A stretch of 24,633 nucleotides of DNA from Bacteroidales bacterium (GCA_016285615.1 JAEERB010000018.1:1-24633); one strand, 5' to 3'; shown: positions 7,506 to 16,400, counted from the first letter of the stretch. Notes: generated from the sequence alone by a model not told the origin. Program-made: numbers and translations.

Positions 7506-9491
7506 TTATTTCAAAACCACCTGACCTAACATCTGGGCAATTTCGCTGCGGCGGGCTATCAGCTTCTGATACTTGACCACAATCTGAGAAACAACCTCAT
7601 CGGGATGTTCTTCCTTCAACTCATCCTGAAGCATGTGAATATATTGGTCGAGGCGGTACAACTTGTATCTGTTGACACAGTTGGCCACTTCTTCCTGCAA
7701 GCGGCGCTGGCTGTTATTCACATCACGGATAACGATGTCGAGCGCTTTCCATCTCTCGCTATACGTAGGTGCATCCTGCATTAACAGGCGGACGAACATA
7801 TTGCGCACAGCCTCGTCGGGATGAGAAATGAAATGACGGATAATCTGCTCCTGACTCAGAGCCGTCTGCGCCAATTCCGCATACTCCTCATACACAGCCC
7901 TATTCAAAGGATTCTGCAAGGTAATCTCCTCCGTTTCAAATTCATCATACACATATTGGTCGATGCGCATCACCGTGCCCTGCGTGGCATTTTCATCGGC
8001 AGTGGACTGCACATTGATTTCGTACATACCAAATTGCACCAAGAGCGCCAGCAACTTCTCTTCTGCCACCTGTAAAGTATCATCATCGTCAACCTTAGGC
8101 TGGGGGCTGACACTCTGAGGTTCAACCACATTCACTGCCTCCACATTCTGAGCCTCTTCGGGCGTGGTCGGCTTGTTGAGTTTTTTCCAAACCTGCTTGC
8201 GCAACTGCACATTGAGCATCTCTTCGGACAACTCGAACAGCTCAGCGCACTTTTTGATATAAAAGGCCTGCACAATGGGATCTGGGAGCGCTGCAATATC
8301 CTGAATGACAGACGATACCAGACTGGCACGTTTCATCGGGTCATTACCGGCATCCTCCGAGAGCACTTTGATTTTGAAGGTGATAAAATCGGTCGCATTG
8401 TCGTGCAGATAAGCTTGCAACTCCGAGTCACGGCACTTCTTGGCAAACGAGTCGGGGTCCTCGCCGTCGGGCAGCAACACCACCTTGACATTGAGGCCCT
8501 TGGTGAGCAGATTGCCAATATCTTTCAACGAAGCGTTGATACCCGCTTTATCGCCATCATTAACAAGTGTTATATTCTTGGTATAAAGCGAGATAAGCTT
8601 AATTTGCTCATCGGGAAGCGCAGTACCCGAGGCGGCCACCACATTTTCCACCCCCGCCTCGTGCATAGAGAGCACATCGGTATAGCCCTCCACCAGAAAG
8701 ACATTATCCTCCTTTTTGATTGCATTCTTGGCAAAATAGAAGCCGTACAGATTCTCGCGCTTATGGTAAATGAGGTTGTCGGGCGTGTTGACATACTTCA
8801 TGCCTTTGGCATCCTTTTGCAGCACGCGGCCGCCAAAACCCACAATCTTGCCCGACTTGTTATGAATGGGGAAAATCACACGATCGTGGTAGAAGTCGTA
8901 GAGTTTGCCCGACTTGTCCGACTTTCGGGCTAATCCCGCCTGCTGAAGTGCCTCACCACTGTAGCCCTGCTTCATCGCTTCGGTGGTAAATTGGTTCCAC
9001 CCCGACGGATTATAGCCCAAGCGGAACTTGCGAATGGTTGTATCTTTGAAACCTCTTTCTTTGAAATACGAAAGTCCTATATCTCGCCCCTCTTCTGTAT
9101 CAAACAGCTGATTTACAAAGTAATTGGCGGCATACTCATTCAAAGCGAAGAGGGAATCGCGCTCGCGCTGCTCGGCACTCTCTTCGGGAGTCTGCTTCTC
9201 ATCCTCTACGATGGGAATGCCATATTTGGCGGCAATATGGCGCAGTGCTTCGGGATACGACATCTTCTCGTGCTCCATCAGAAAGCGCACCGAGTCGCCA
9301 CCGGCATCACACACAAAACACTTGTAGATACCCAAACGCGGACTTACATACATGGACGGTGTCCTGTCGTTATGAAAAGGACACAGCCCCACCCAATTCT
9401 GCCCACGACGCTTCAGCTGGACAAACTCGCCGACTACCTCTTCGATTTTGGCCACGGATAAAATCTCGTCTATGGTCTGCTTGGATATCAT
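7506..9491 (-). CDS. dnaG: DNA primase
   Basis: DnaG makes the RNA primers for replication and works with the DnaB helicase at the fork. The 661-aa protein has the N-terminal CHC2 zinc finger with Cys37, His40, Cys58 and Cys61. The catalytic TOPRIM domain follows, with VEGYTDV (Glu268) and LVNDGDKAG (Asp312, Asp314) binding Mg2+. The C-terminal 200 residues, after a low-complexity linker near 440-470, form the helicase-binding region. Its start ATG is followed by the standard MISKQTIDEILSVAKIEEVV N-terminus, which fixes the start. The usual rpsU/rpoD neighbours of other phyla are absent, as is common in Bacteroidota. The S41 protease gene lies 56 nt upstream. Confidence 0.98.
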   Translation of the reverse strand: MISKQTIDEILSVAKIEEVVGEFVQLKRRGQNWVGLCPFHNDRTPSMYVSPRLGIYKCFVCDAGGDSVRFLMEHEKMSYPEALRHIAAKYGIPIVEDEKQTPEESAEQRERDSLFALNEYAANYFVNQLFDTEEGRDIGLSYFKERGFKDTTIRKFRLGYNPSGWNQFTTEAMKQGYSGEALQQAGLARKSDKSGKLYDFYHDRVIFPIHNKSGKIVGFGGRVLQKDAKGMKYVNTPDNLIYHKRENLYGFYFAKNAIKKEDNVFLVEGYTDVLSMHEAGVENVVAASGTALPDEQIKLISLYTKNITLVNDGDKAGINASLKDIGNLLTKGLNVKVVLLPDGEDPDSFAKKCRDSELQAYLHDNATDFITFKIKVLSEDAGNDPMKRASLVSSVIQDIAALPDPIVQAFYIKKCAELFELSEEMLNVQLRKQVWKKLNKPTTPEEAQNVEAVNVVEPQSVSPQPKVDDDDTLQVAEEKLLALLVQFGMYEINVQSTADENATQGTVMRIDQYVYDEFETEEITLQNPLNRAVYEEYAELAQTALSQEQIIRHFISHPDEAVRNMFVRLLMQDAPTYSERWKALDIVIRDVNNSQRRLQEEVANCVNRYKLYRLDQYIHMLQDELKEEHPDEVVSQIVVKYQKLIARRSEIAQMLGQVVLK

Positions 9492-9514
9492 GGTGTTAAA
9501 CTTAATATTTCATC

Positions 9515-9542
9515 GAGGTGGACGCACGTAGTGCATCTCTAC
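9515..9542. repeat. Degenerate palindrome between S41 protease gene and dnaG
   Basis: GACGCAC / GTGCATC (9521-9527 and 9531-9537) pair with one mismatch that becomes a G-U pair in minus-strand RNA, with a TAC/GTA loop. Outer arms GAGG and CTCTAC are partly complementary. It shares the ACGCAC core and the GTAG-type ends with the palindrome at 5495-5522. It may attenuate read-through from the protease gene into dnaG. Confidence 0.4.
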
Positions 9543-9547
9543 ATTTT

Positions 9548-11296
9548 TTAATCGACTTTGAACTTCTTGAAAACCTTGTCATCCTTGATGACATCGCAGG
9601 CGTGCTTGAATGCGTCGTCTTGCTGTAACAGGATGCGGGCGGCATCGCTCCAGCTGTAGAGATAGCGTGCCAACTCGTACTTGAGGTAATCCTTGATGTA
9701 CTGGGGCGAATGCTCCACATTGCGCAGTCGCTCTGACTCGTTCAACGATTTCTTCAAAAAATCGGTCAACATCGTGTTAAGCGCCTCTGTATCTTTTACA
9801 TCCTCCATGCTCTTATACAACGAATCCAATTTCTTGTTTTCCTTTTTAGCAAAAAGTTCCAGACGTTTTGAGAAGTTGAAAGTCACGGTGTCCTTCACCC
9901 CTTCCTTACGGGCGTAGGTCATCAGCGCAGCATACAGGGAGTCGGACACATCAAAATTGTCTTTAAACGCCTCCACATCAGGATATTGTACCTTCATCGC
10001 ATTACGATGGGTTTCCAAATATTGCATAGCAAATTCGCCAAAGATACCCTTACGCAGCAACTCCGAATAGAGGGTTGAATACTTGGTTGTATCGATGGGG
10101 ATAAAGATGTCGGGCATGATGCCGCCACCACCATAGACCACCTTGCCGCGTGGTGTGGTGAACTTCAGCGAGTCGGGGAACGAGATGCTGTCGGCGGTCA
10201 GGTACTCGCCGTGTTTGTAGCGGTTGTTCAGCTCTTGCGAGTAGCTGTCGTTATCGTCGTAGGGCTTTTGGATGCAGCGCCCCGTAGGCGTATAGTAGCG
10301 CGAGATGGTCAAGCGTATCATGGAACGGTCGGGCAGATACATCGGCTTCTGTACGAGACCTTTACCAAATGTACGACGACCAATAATCAGGCCGCGGTCC
10401 CAATCCTGAATGGCACCCGACACAATTTCGCTGGCCGAAGCGGAGCCTTCATCCACGAGAACTACGAGGTTACCTTTTTCAAAATCACCCTTGTCGGTCG
10501 AGTAGAACTTCTGGCCATCATGGCGACGATTGTCGGTATAGACAATCACGCGGTCTTTCTTGATGAACTCATCGGCAATCTTGAAAGCCACATCGAGGTA
10601 GCCGCCGCTGTTGCCGCGAAGGTCAAAGATCAGGTGTTTCATACCTTGCTTTTTCAGAGCCGCCAAAGCATCGGAAAATTCTTTCGGCGAGGTAGCTGCA
10701 AAGCGTTCCAGACGGATGTAGCCCGTATTCTTGTCCACCATAAAATAGACATTGATACTGTTCATCGGTATCTTGTCGCGGGTAATGGTAAATTCGAGCA
10801 AATTCTTACTCTGGCCACGCTTCACCCACACTTTCACTTTGGTGCCTTTCTTGCCGCGCAAGTGTGTTTGCACCCATTTGTTGTTGATGCTCTTGCCGCA
10901 GGCGATGGAGGAGTCCACCTTCACAATCTTATCGCCAGGTCTCAGGCCCACTTTCTCGGAGGGGCCGCCCACAATCACTTCCAGCACATTGATAGTGTCT
11001 TTAATCAGTTGGAAAGTCACGCCAATGCCATCGAAGGCTCCCTGGAGAGGCTCGTTGGTCTGCTGCACTTCCTTCTTCGGAATATAGATAGAGTGAGGGT
11101 CCAGTTCGGTCAGGATTTCCACCACACCCTTCTCCACCAGCTTCTCAAAATTGACCGTATCGACATACATGTCGTTCACGGCACGAAGAAGGTAATTCAT
11201 CTTATTGTTGTTCAGTTGGAATGTCGGATTTTGGGCTGTAGCACTAACGGCCATCAAGGTTACCAACAGCACAAGGCCTGCTTTTAGTTTGGTCAT
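9548..11296 (-). CDS. S41 family C-terminal processing protease
   Basis: This 582-aa exported serine protease belongs to the CtpA/Tsp type, which trims or degrades periplasmic proteins from their C-termini. A signal peptide is seen at residues 1-21 (ending AVSATAQ). The PDZ domain covers about 88-160 (GIGVTFQL ... VGLRPGDKIVKVD). The catalytic core has FDLRGNSGGYLDVA at 224-237 and the dyad Ser287 in EGSASASEI and Lys312 in TFGKG, 25 residues apart as in known members. The long C-terminal extension (about 400-582), rich in charged helices, is typical of Bacteroidota homologues. It is preceded by a TAAATTTG promoter element. Substrates are unknown. Confidence 0.95.
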   Translation of the reverse strand: MTKLKAGLVLLVTLMAVSATAQNPTFQLNNNKMNYLLRAVNDMYVDTVNFEKLVEKGVVEILTELDPHSIYIPKKEVQQTNEPLQGAFDGIGVTFQLIKDTINVLEVIVGGPSEKVGLRPGDKIVKVDSSIACGKSINNKWVQTHLRGKKGTKVKVWVKRGQSKNLLEFTITRDKIPMNSINVYFMVDKNTGYIRLERFAATSPKEFSDALAALKKQGMKHLIFDLRGNSGGYLDVAFKIADEFIKKDRVIVYTDNRRHDGQKFYSTDKGDFEKGNLVVLVDEGSASASEIVSGAIQDWDRGLIIGRRTFGKGLVQKPMYLPDRSMIRLTISRYYTPTGRCIQKPYDDNDSYSQELNNRYKHGEYLTADSISFPDSLKFTTPRGKVVYGGGGIMPDIFIPIDTTKYSTLYSELLRKGIFGEFAMQYLETHRNAMKVQYPDVEAFKDNFDVSDSLYAALMTYARKEGVKDTVTFNFSKRLELFAKKENKKLDSLYKSMEDVKDTEALNTMLTDFLKKSLNESERLRNVEHSPQYIKDYLKYELARYLYSWSDAARILLQQDDAFKHACDVIKDDKVFKKFKVD

Positions 11297-11326
11297 ATCT
11301 GTAGTTTTTTTGTTTTTTTAGAGTTG

Positions 11327-11334
11327 CAAATTTA
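11327..11334 (-). promoter_or_regulatory. -7 element for S41 protease gene
   Basis: The minus strand reads TAAATTTG (TAnnTTTG), 30 nt before the start codon of the protease gene. No TTG at -33 spacing was seen. Confidence 0.5.
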
Positions 11335-11375
11335 TATAAAAATCAGATAGCACGGGATGCCTTCCGGCAATTTCA

Positions 11376-12998
11376 TCAATAACATCTGCCATCTTCCAAG
11401 ATGCGCTTCCGCGATGCATCGAAATCCTTGTTTACCAAACTTCTACGATCATCAAAACAAGAAGCCCTCACAGCAGCCAAATCCATAAGAGTGTGGAACA
11501 AGTCGTCGATCATGTATGGCGCATGAAGCCGCTGCTCCAGACACACATTCTCTGATTGAAGACTGGCCTGTTGTGATTCGGAAAACCAAAGAAAAAAAGG
11601 AATCTCCACATTGGCATGGGGAATTTTGCCTGAATAATCGTGTCCACAATAATCGCCCTCGTCGTAAACATTCTCGCCATGGTCGGAGAAATAGAGCGCC
11701 GAAATGCGCACTTTGGGATGTTGACGACTATAAGTGGCCACTACGGTAAAGAGACTATCAACGACAAAGTCGCTGTAATAAACCGCATTGTCGTATGCGT
11801 TCATCACCTTTCCACGCTTATTCTTAGCAACTTTAAAACGCTCAAAATCACGTGGATAACGTTTATCATACTGGGTATGACATCCCATAAGATGCAGGAA
11901 AACAACTTTGTGTTTCTCGTTTTCCGATAGGGATGTTCCTAACGGCTCAAACAATTTTTGGTCGAATGAAGCCATTTGCGTGCTTTCCATGGAAGAGCTG
12001 GCCGTCATATTTACAAACAACACAACATCCGCATTGGAAGCCAAATTAGTGACACCATTATCCCAAAGTCCTATGGGCGACTGGTTTGATAGCCAGTACG
12101 ACTTGTACCGCGCAGAGTGAAGCACATCGAAAATGTGTATGCAGCTATCCATCGGACGCTGGAAGTCCATATTGTTTTCAGAGAGGAAAAGCATCACCGA
12201 GCTCAGGGTGTTGGAATTGGCGCTGATGACATTGTCAAAGACCCAAATGTCGTTGCGTGACGCCAATCTCGGGGTTGTCGGCCTGTGATATCCATATATG
12301 CTCATGTGATTTCGATTGCATGATTCTCCTATCACCACCAACACAAGAGTCGAATCGGAGGTGGTCATTTGCACATTAACATCATATAAATCTCTTTTTT
12401 TCAGATTCTTATATGCTTTTGATTCAGCATAGAAAGAGACAAGCGCCCGCTCCACATCAGGAACACAAAGCCTCAGAAACCGTCCGCTAATCATATTTTC
12501 CGCGAAAAACAGCGCAACAAAAAGCCAAAGGGCTGACCATACAATTATTTCGCTTTTCTTTCGGAAGGCGAGATATGGTATATGTTTCAGAGTCAGGACA
12601 AACAACAGCACATACGGCACAAGCAGCAGTAGAAGTGGAGTCATCTTGACAGTCATGAACTCGGTGGCCTCGCTATAATTAGTATTCATAAATACGAATA
12701 TGGAAGAGGCATTCAGAGGACATTTCAATATGCACCAATGAAACAAGTTGATGAAGCCATCAACGAACACCAAAGAGGCAACAATCACATACAAAAATCT
12801 TTTTTGCAGTAAAATATATGGCAAAAGTAACAAGACTATCCACATAATCGGCAGCCAAAACATTCTAGGCTCGAAAGCATCAGCGTTGATGCACAAGCCT
12901 GCAAGAGGCACAGCCAAAACTAAGGCTAAAAGCCAGAAAATGCCCTTGAACGAAGACTTGGCATCGGTGTTTATTTTAGAGCTATCAGTATGTAACAT
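11376..12998 (-). CDS. EptA-like phosphoethanolamine transferase (sulfatase family)
   Basis: This 540-aa inner-membrane enzyme probably moves phosphoethanolamine from phosphatidylethanolamine to lipid A or another envelope glycan. About five membrane helices occupy residues 18-170. The periplasmic alkaline-phosphatase-type domain follows. It has IGESCNRNHMSIYGYHRPTT (metal ligand Glu225) and the presumed nucleophile Thr264 in SANSNTLSSV, 39 residues later, close to the spacing in Neisseria EptA. It also has HLMGCHTQYDKRYP near 369-382, SDHGE at 438-442, and HANVEIPFFLW at 461-471. In Bacteroidota these enzymes lower lipid A charge and raise polymyxin tolerance; which acceptor is used here is inference. 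It lies 38 nt after the DUF4143 gene with no promoter seen between them. Confidence 0.9.
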   Translation of the reverse strand: MLHTDSSKINTDAKSSFKGIFWLLALVLAVPLAGLCINADAFEPRMFWLPIMWIVLLLLPYILLQKRFLYVIVASLVFVDGFINLFHWCILKCPLNASSIFVFMNTNYSEATEFMTVKMTPLLLLLVPYVLLFVLTLKHIPYLAFRKKSEIIVWSALWLFVALFFAENMISGRFLRLCVPDVERALVSFYAESKAYKNLKKRDLYDVNVQMTTSDSTLVLVVIGESCNRNHMSIYGYHRPTTPRLASRNDIWVFDNVISANSNTLSSVMLFLSENNMDFQRPMDSCIHIFDVLHSARYKSYWLSNQSPIGLWDNGVTNLASNADVVLFVNMTASSSMESTQMASFDQKLFEPLGTSLSENEKHKVVFLHLMGCHTQYDKRYPRDFERFKVAKNKRGKVMNAYDNAVYYSDFVVDSLFTVVATYSRQHPKVRISALYFSDHGENVYDEGDYCGHDYSGKIPHANVEIPFFLWFSESQQASLQSENVCLEQRLHAPYMIDDLFHTLMDLAAVRASCFDDRRSLVNKDFDASRKRILEDGRCY

Positions 12999-13036
12999 GA
13001 TTTAGTTTGCCTTTAAATTCCACTATGAGCAACCCA

Positions 13037-14329
13037 TTACCCTCTCAACGTTCCTAACGGAATAACCTTCACACCGTCGGGGCGGGTGTAGGCCATATGA
13101 CCACCCGTCAAGATGATGAGCAGGTCTGGCTCACGGAGGGGGGCTTGTGTTTCATCCTCGTTATGCTTGCGAATCAAGTGCTTGAGTTCCAACAGATGCT
13201 TGGCACCCTCTTCAACATCCCTACTTCCTAATTTACATTCAATTAATGCATAACGGCCATCTGCCAAATGCAGTACGAGATCAGCTTCCAATCCATAACG
13301 GTCACGGTAATAGGACAAATGTGTGTCGAAATCTGGGGTATAGGCCTTCAAATCACGGGCGCACATCTGCTCGAAAATGAACCCAAAGGTTTTGAGTTGG
13401 GTGTGCAATGCCTCTGGCGTAAGTCCTAATGCGGCAACTGCGATGGAGGGATCAACAAATGCCCGCTTGTAACCACTGCGAATAACCGTTTTGCTTCGGA
13501 TAGCTGGGCACCAAGCCCCTATGTTATTGATTACAAACAATTTGGCAAGAGCAGAAACATAATCTTCAAAGGTGGGCATTGACAATGACACCTCCTCCGA
13601 CGTTACTATGTCGGCTAATAAGGAGGTGTGTTTGGCAAGAGTCGAAATGTTCCTTGCATAGCTGCGTAGAAGCAGACGGGCAATCCGTTCGTCACGCCGC
13701 ACACCATCAACCCGTGAAATGTCCTCTGTGCACACGGATTCCACATAATCGCGGGCTACCAGCAGCTTCGCCTTCTGTGAGCGGATGCTGATCGTAGCCG
13801 GCCATCCACCGCGACAGGCGGCAAAAATAAGGTCTTCCACCTCCATATCCGAAGTAATACCGTCAATATCCAATAAAGGGTCGTTAAAGAGTTGTTGTAG
13901 TGAAATCCTGCCATTGGATTCACCCGACTCCCACAAACTCATCGGGAGCATCCTCATGCGGGAGATACGTCCTGTGCCCGAGTGCAGAATCTTGCTCTTG
14001 TCCACTGCATTGGAGCCCGTCAAGATAAACTGTCCCGGCATATTGCGCTGATCCACCATCGTACGGACGGCATCCCACAACACCGGAGCATCCTGCCACT
14101 CGTCAATCAGTCGCGGTGTGTCACCATGCAATAACAACGAAGGTTTGGATGCCGCTGTAGTAAGGTACTCTTCACGCTTATCCGTATCTTGCAACCGAAT
14201 TATGCTTTTGGCCATTTGCTCCGCCGTGGTGGTTTTTCCGCACCATTTCGGTCCCTCAATAAGCACCGCCCCAAAGGCTTCAAGCCGTTCAGCTAAAACT
14301 TTATCTGCTGTTCGATTTAAATAACTCAT
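13037..14329 (-). CDS. AAA-type ATPase with DUF4143 nuclease-like domain
   Basis: This ATP-binding protein of the widespread AAA_14/DUF4143 type has 430 aa from the chosen ATG at 14327-14329. The longer frame begins with a TTG inside the promoter, so it is rejected; other ATGs at 14338 and 14335 are possible. The Walker A loop is GPKWCGKT at 26-33, the Walker B-like strand is LIDEWQ at 74-79, and the sensor strand is FILTGS at 101-106. The C-terminal DUF4143 half holds EADLVL and ALIECKLGSRD, the pattern of a PD-(D/E)XK nuclease fold. These genes occur in many paralogues in Bacteroidota and have no clear role; defence, toxin-antitoxin-like or mobile-element roles have been suggested. A striking tandem repeat lies upstream. 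Confidence 0.88.
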   Translation of the reverse strand: MSYLNRTADKVLAERLEAFGAVLIEGPKWCGKTTTAEQMAKSIIRLQDTDKREEYLTTAASKPSLLLHGDTPRLIDEWQDAPVLWDAVRTMVDQRNMPGQFILTGSNAVDKSKILHSGTGRISRMRMLPMSLWESGESNGRISLQQLFNDPLLDIDGITSDMEVEDLIFAACRGGWPATISIRSQKAKLLVARDYVESVCTEDISRVDGVRRDERIARLLLRSYARNISTLAKHTSLLADIVTSEEVSLSMPTFEDYVSALAKLFVINNIGAWCPAIRSKTVIRSGYKRAFVDPSIAVAALGLTPEALHTQLKTFGFIFEQMCARDLKAYTPDFDTHLSYYRDRYGLEADLVLHLADGRYALIECKLGSRDVEEGAKHLLELKHLIRKHNEDETQAPLREPDLLIILTGGHMAYTRPDGVKVIPLGTLRG

Positions 14330-14350
14330 ACACATCATTTTTTCGTACTG

Positions 14351-14379
14351 CAAAAATACAAATATTCTATAACAAACAA
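14351..14379 (-). promoter_or_regulatory. Promoter of the DUF4143 ATPase gene
   Basis: On the minus strand TTG (14377-14379), 18 nt, then TATTTTTG (14351-14358) match both elements of the Bacteroidota promoter. It ends 21 nt before the chosen ATG and begins 6 nt from the 23-bp repeat array. Confidence 0.65.
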
Positions 14380-14385
14380 TACTAT

Positions 14386-14454
14386 TTTGTGTTTTTGAGG
14401 TGTTTTACTTTGTGTTTTTGAGGTGTTTTACTTTGTATTTTTGAGGTAAAACAC
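14386..14454. repeat. 23-bp tandem repeat, three units, last word inverted
   Basis: Three units start at 14386, 14409 and 14432. Each has a 14-bp spacer (TTTGTGTTTTTGAG in units 1 and 2, TTTGTATTTTTGAG in unit 3) and a 9-bp word. The word is GTGTTTTAC in units 1 and 2 but its exact reverse complement GTAAAACAC in unit 3. Units 2 and 3 can therefore form a 9-bp hairpin with a 14-nt loop. The array lies just upstream of the DUF4143 promoter, so operator or recombinase sites are possible roles. Confidence 0.9.
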
Positions 14455-14662
14455 ACGCTGTACCAACTCTAACCAATTATGTTGATTTTGCCCCGAGTTT
14501 GCACACCAACTTCTTACTATTTGGGACTTTGGTCTTGGTACCTCAACAGGGAATCCATGAATTACTGTTACATTGGCTGTATAGTTAAAAAACACAAGAT
14601 AAAAGCCTAAAGTACTACAAAAAGGCTGCAGAATTGAAAAGCGAAATGGCCCAAAAGATCCC
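14455..14662. other. Intergenic DNA without a recognisable gene
   Basis: The 309-base gap between the DUF4143 promoter side and the YolD-like gene holds the tandem repeat and then about 200 bases with no supportable gene. A minus-strand frame runs across it but has no family features and overlaps the YolD-like gene. The region may contain remnants of an older insertion. Confidence 0.5.
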
Positions 14663-14887
14663 TCAAAGAATATCGTCAGAAGCGGAATAATATTCTTCCC
14701 ACTCTTCATCTTCGGTCTCTTCGTACTGCGATTCGTTGAGGCGCACACTCTCCTTGATGGCATCGCCATAGCCCGTTAGAGCGGAAAACGGCGCAAACTG
14801 GGCCGCCCGGTTCTTCATCGGCATGGGCGGATGATTCTTCGAGACCGGATGTGGCAGTTGGATAATATCATCGTAGTTGTCGGTCAT
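14663..14887 (-). CDS. YolD-like small protein, partner of Y-family polymerase
   Basis: This 74-aa protein carries HPVSKNHPPMPMKNRAAQ and FAPFSALTGYGDAI, a pattern like the Bacillus YolD family (RAAKFMPFDAL-type core) found beside Y-family polymerases. Its ATG overlaps the polymerase stop by 4 nt (ATGA), so translation is coupled. The tail is very acidic (EETEDEEWEEYY) and could mimic DNA or contact a basic partner. YolD-like proteins have been proposed to take the place of UmuD in regulating or assembling the translesion polymerase; this is a proposal, not proven. The Bacteroidota version is usually called hypothetical. Homology to YolD is a judgement from the short core motif. Confidence 0.78.
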   Translation of the reverse strand: MTDNYDDIIQLPHPVSKNHPPMPMKNRAAQFAPFSALTGYGDAIKESVRLNESQYEETEDEEWEEYYSASDDIL

Positions 14888-16392
14888 GCTTTGTGTCCTC
14901 CTATCTGTTGGTTGCGTTCCTTGGCTGTAGCGCCTTCCTCGAAATTCAGCCCTTTCAAGATTGCATTCTTCCCATATTTCCGCTTGATGGTCAACAGCGC
15001 CTCCTGCACCTTGCGTTCCTTTGCCAGCGTGGCTCTTTCTTCTTGGCGCTGCTTCTCAGCAGCCTCGTAGTCGGTGAACAGGTCCAATTGCGACGCGGAG
15101 TGTGGTTGTAATGCCACAGATTGCTCGCTAACAACATGGTTCACAGTTATATAAATCCGTCGCACCAGCAAGTCTGGATTGACAATCTGATTGAACAGGT
15201 CAGTAATAGCATCCACCATCCTTTTGGATGACGAGGTGGGGGCTTTCAAGTTGCGGGTGCCATGCGCCGGCTTCGGAACTGGGCGTCCATAATAGTCGGT
15301 GGCAATCTCACCTTTAACCTTCGATTTGTATTTCGGATTCGTCAGATTTTCAGCATCATAGACCACCGTCAGCACCAACTGATCGGCCACTAACTGGTGT
15401 GCCACCATCTTCAGTGCCATTCCATCAGCCATCTCCCGAGCCACCACCCGCGCCTGCTTAAACTCGTAGCCGCAGGTCAGCACCTGGCCATTACTCAGGC
15501 AGTTGGTCTCTGGTTTATAAGCTTTTACCGCCTCCATCGTACAGGGCTCCCACCCCCACGCATGGTCGATGAGCAGCTCGGCGTTGACACCGAAGAGTTT
15601 ATAGAGCAACTCCTCATTTTCCAGCGAGCAGCGTGCTATTTTGCCCATCGTGTCGATGCCGCACGACTCGAGGCGTCTCGCGATGCCTCGTCCCACGCGC
15701 CAGAAACTCGTCAGCGGCTTATGATTCCAGAGCTGCTGGCGATAGGTCATCTCGTCCAGTTCGGCAATGCGCACACCATCCTTGTCGGCGGGGATATGTT
15801 TTGCCACAATATCCATAGCCACTTTGCAGAGATACATGTTCGTTCCAATGCCAGCCGTGGCCGTAATGCCCGTCTCTTTCAAGACATCCCGAATCATCCT
15901 CAATGTCAACTCGTGGGCAGTGATTTTATAAGTGGGAAGATAGTTGGTGGCATCGATAAAAACCTCGTCAATAGAATAGGCATAGATATCTTCCGGTGCA
16001 ATATATTTCAGATAAATCTGGTAGATTTTGGCGCTATAGTTGATGTAATGAGCCATCCGCGGCGGGGCGACGAGATAATCGACCTCCCAATCGGGGTGGG
16101 CTTTCAGTTCCTTATCCAAATAGGATTTCCCTGTGAAACGGCCTTGGGGGATTTGCTTGCGACGGGCATTGTTCACCTCCCGCACACGCTGCACCACCTC
16201 AAAAAGGCGCGCGCGGCCACCAATACCGTAGGCTTTCAGCGACGGCGACACCGCGAGGCAAATGGTCTTCTCGGTGCGACTCTCATCTGCCACCACCAAG
16301 TTGACAGCCAACGGGTCCACTCCACGCTCCACGCACTCAACGGAGGCGTAAAACGACTTGAGGTCAATGGCGATGTAGGTGCGCTGTTTCAT
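14884..16392 (-). CDS. Y-family DNA polymerase (UmuC/UvrX-like)
   Basis: This 502-aa translesion DNA polymerase copies past damaged bases with low fidelity. The N-terminal motif IAIDLKSFYASVECVERG holds catalytic Asp10 and the steric gate Tyr15. YSIDEVFID at 139-147 holds Asp142 and Glu143. The thumb and little-finger region follows, then a C-terminal tail typical of the UvrX/YqjW branch (KYGKNAILKGLNFEEGAT ... RNQQIGGHKA). Because the DLKSFYASVE motif must lie at the N-terminus, the start is firmly at 16392. The gene follows the O6-methylguanine methyltransferase gene by 47 nt and is coupled to the YolD-like gene, forming a DNA-damage cluster. Its promoter lies unusually close to the start. 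Confidence 0.94.
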   Translation of the reverse strand: MKQRTYIAIDLKSFYASVECVERGVDPLAVNLVVADESRTEKTICLAVSPSLKAYGIGGRARLFEVVQRVREVNNARRKQIPQGRFTGKSYLDKELKAHPDWEVDYLVAPPRMAHYINYSAKIYQIYLKYIAPEDIYAYSIDEVFIDATNYLPTYKITAHELTLRMIRDVLKETGITATAGIGTNMYLCKVAMDIVAKHIPADKDGVRIAELDEMTYRQQLWNHKPLTSFWRVGRGIARRLESCGIDTMGKIARCSLENEELLYKLFGVNAELLIDHAWGWEPCTMEAVKAYKPETNCLSNGQVLTCGYEFKQARVVAREMADGMALKMVAHQLVADQLVLTVVYDAENLTNPKYKSKVKGEIATDYYGRPVPKPAHGTRNLKAPTSSSKRMVDAITDLFNQIVNPDLLVRRIYITVNHVVSEQSVALQPHSASQLDLFTDYEAAEKQRQEERATLAKERKVQEALLTIKRKYGKNAILKGLNFEEGATAKERNQQIGGHKA

Positions 16393-16400
16393 AACTACTG

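Noticed and set aside
10211..11287. Long plus-strand frame (358 codons) opposite the S41 protease
   Set aside because: It is antisense to a gene with complete catalytic motifs and its translation is His/Val-rich with no domain.
14386..14454. Possible CRISPR array
   Set aside because: Only three short units, the spacers are nearly identical to each other, and no cas genes are present.
14589..14690. Plus-strand open stretch with a protein-like composition (KYYKKAAELKSEMAQKIP)
   Set aside because: It has no start codon upstream and overlaps the YolD-like gene on the other strand; at most it is a remnant of an older gene.
14428..14769. 113-aa minus-strand open frame across the gap and the YolD-like gene
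   Set aside because: It has no family features, overlaps the better-supported YolD-like gene and runs through the tandem repeat.
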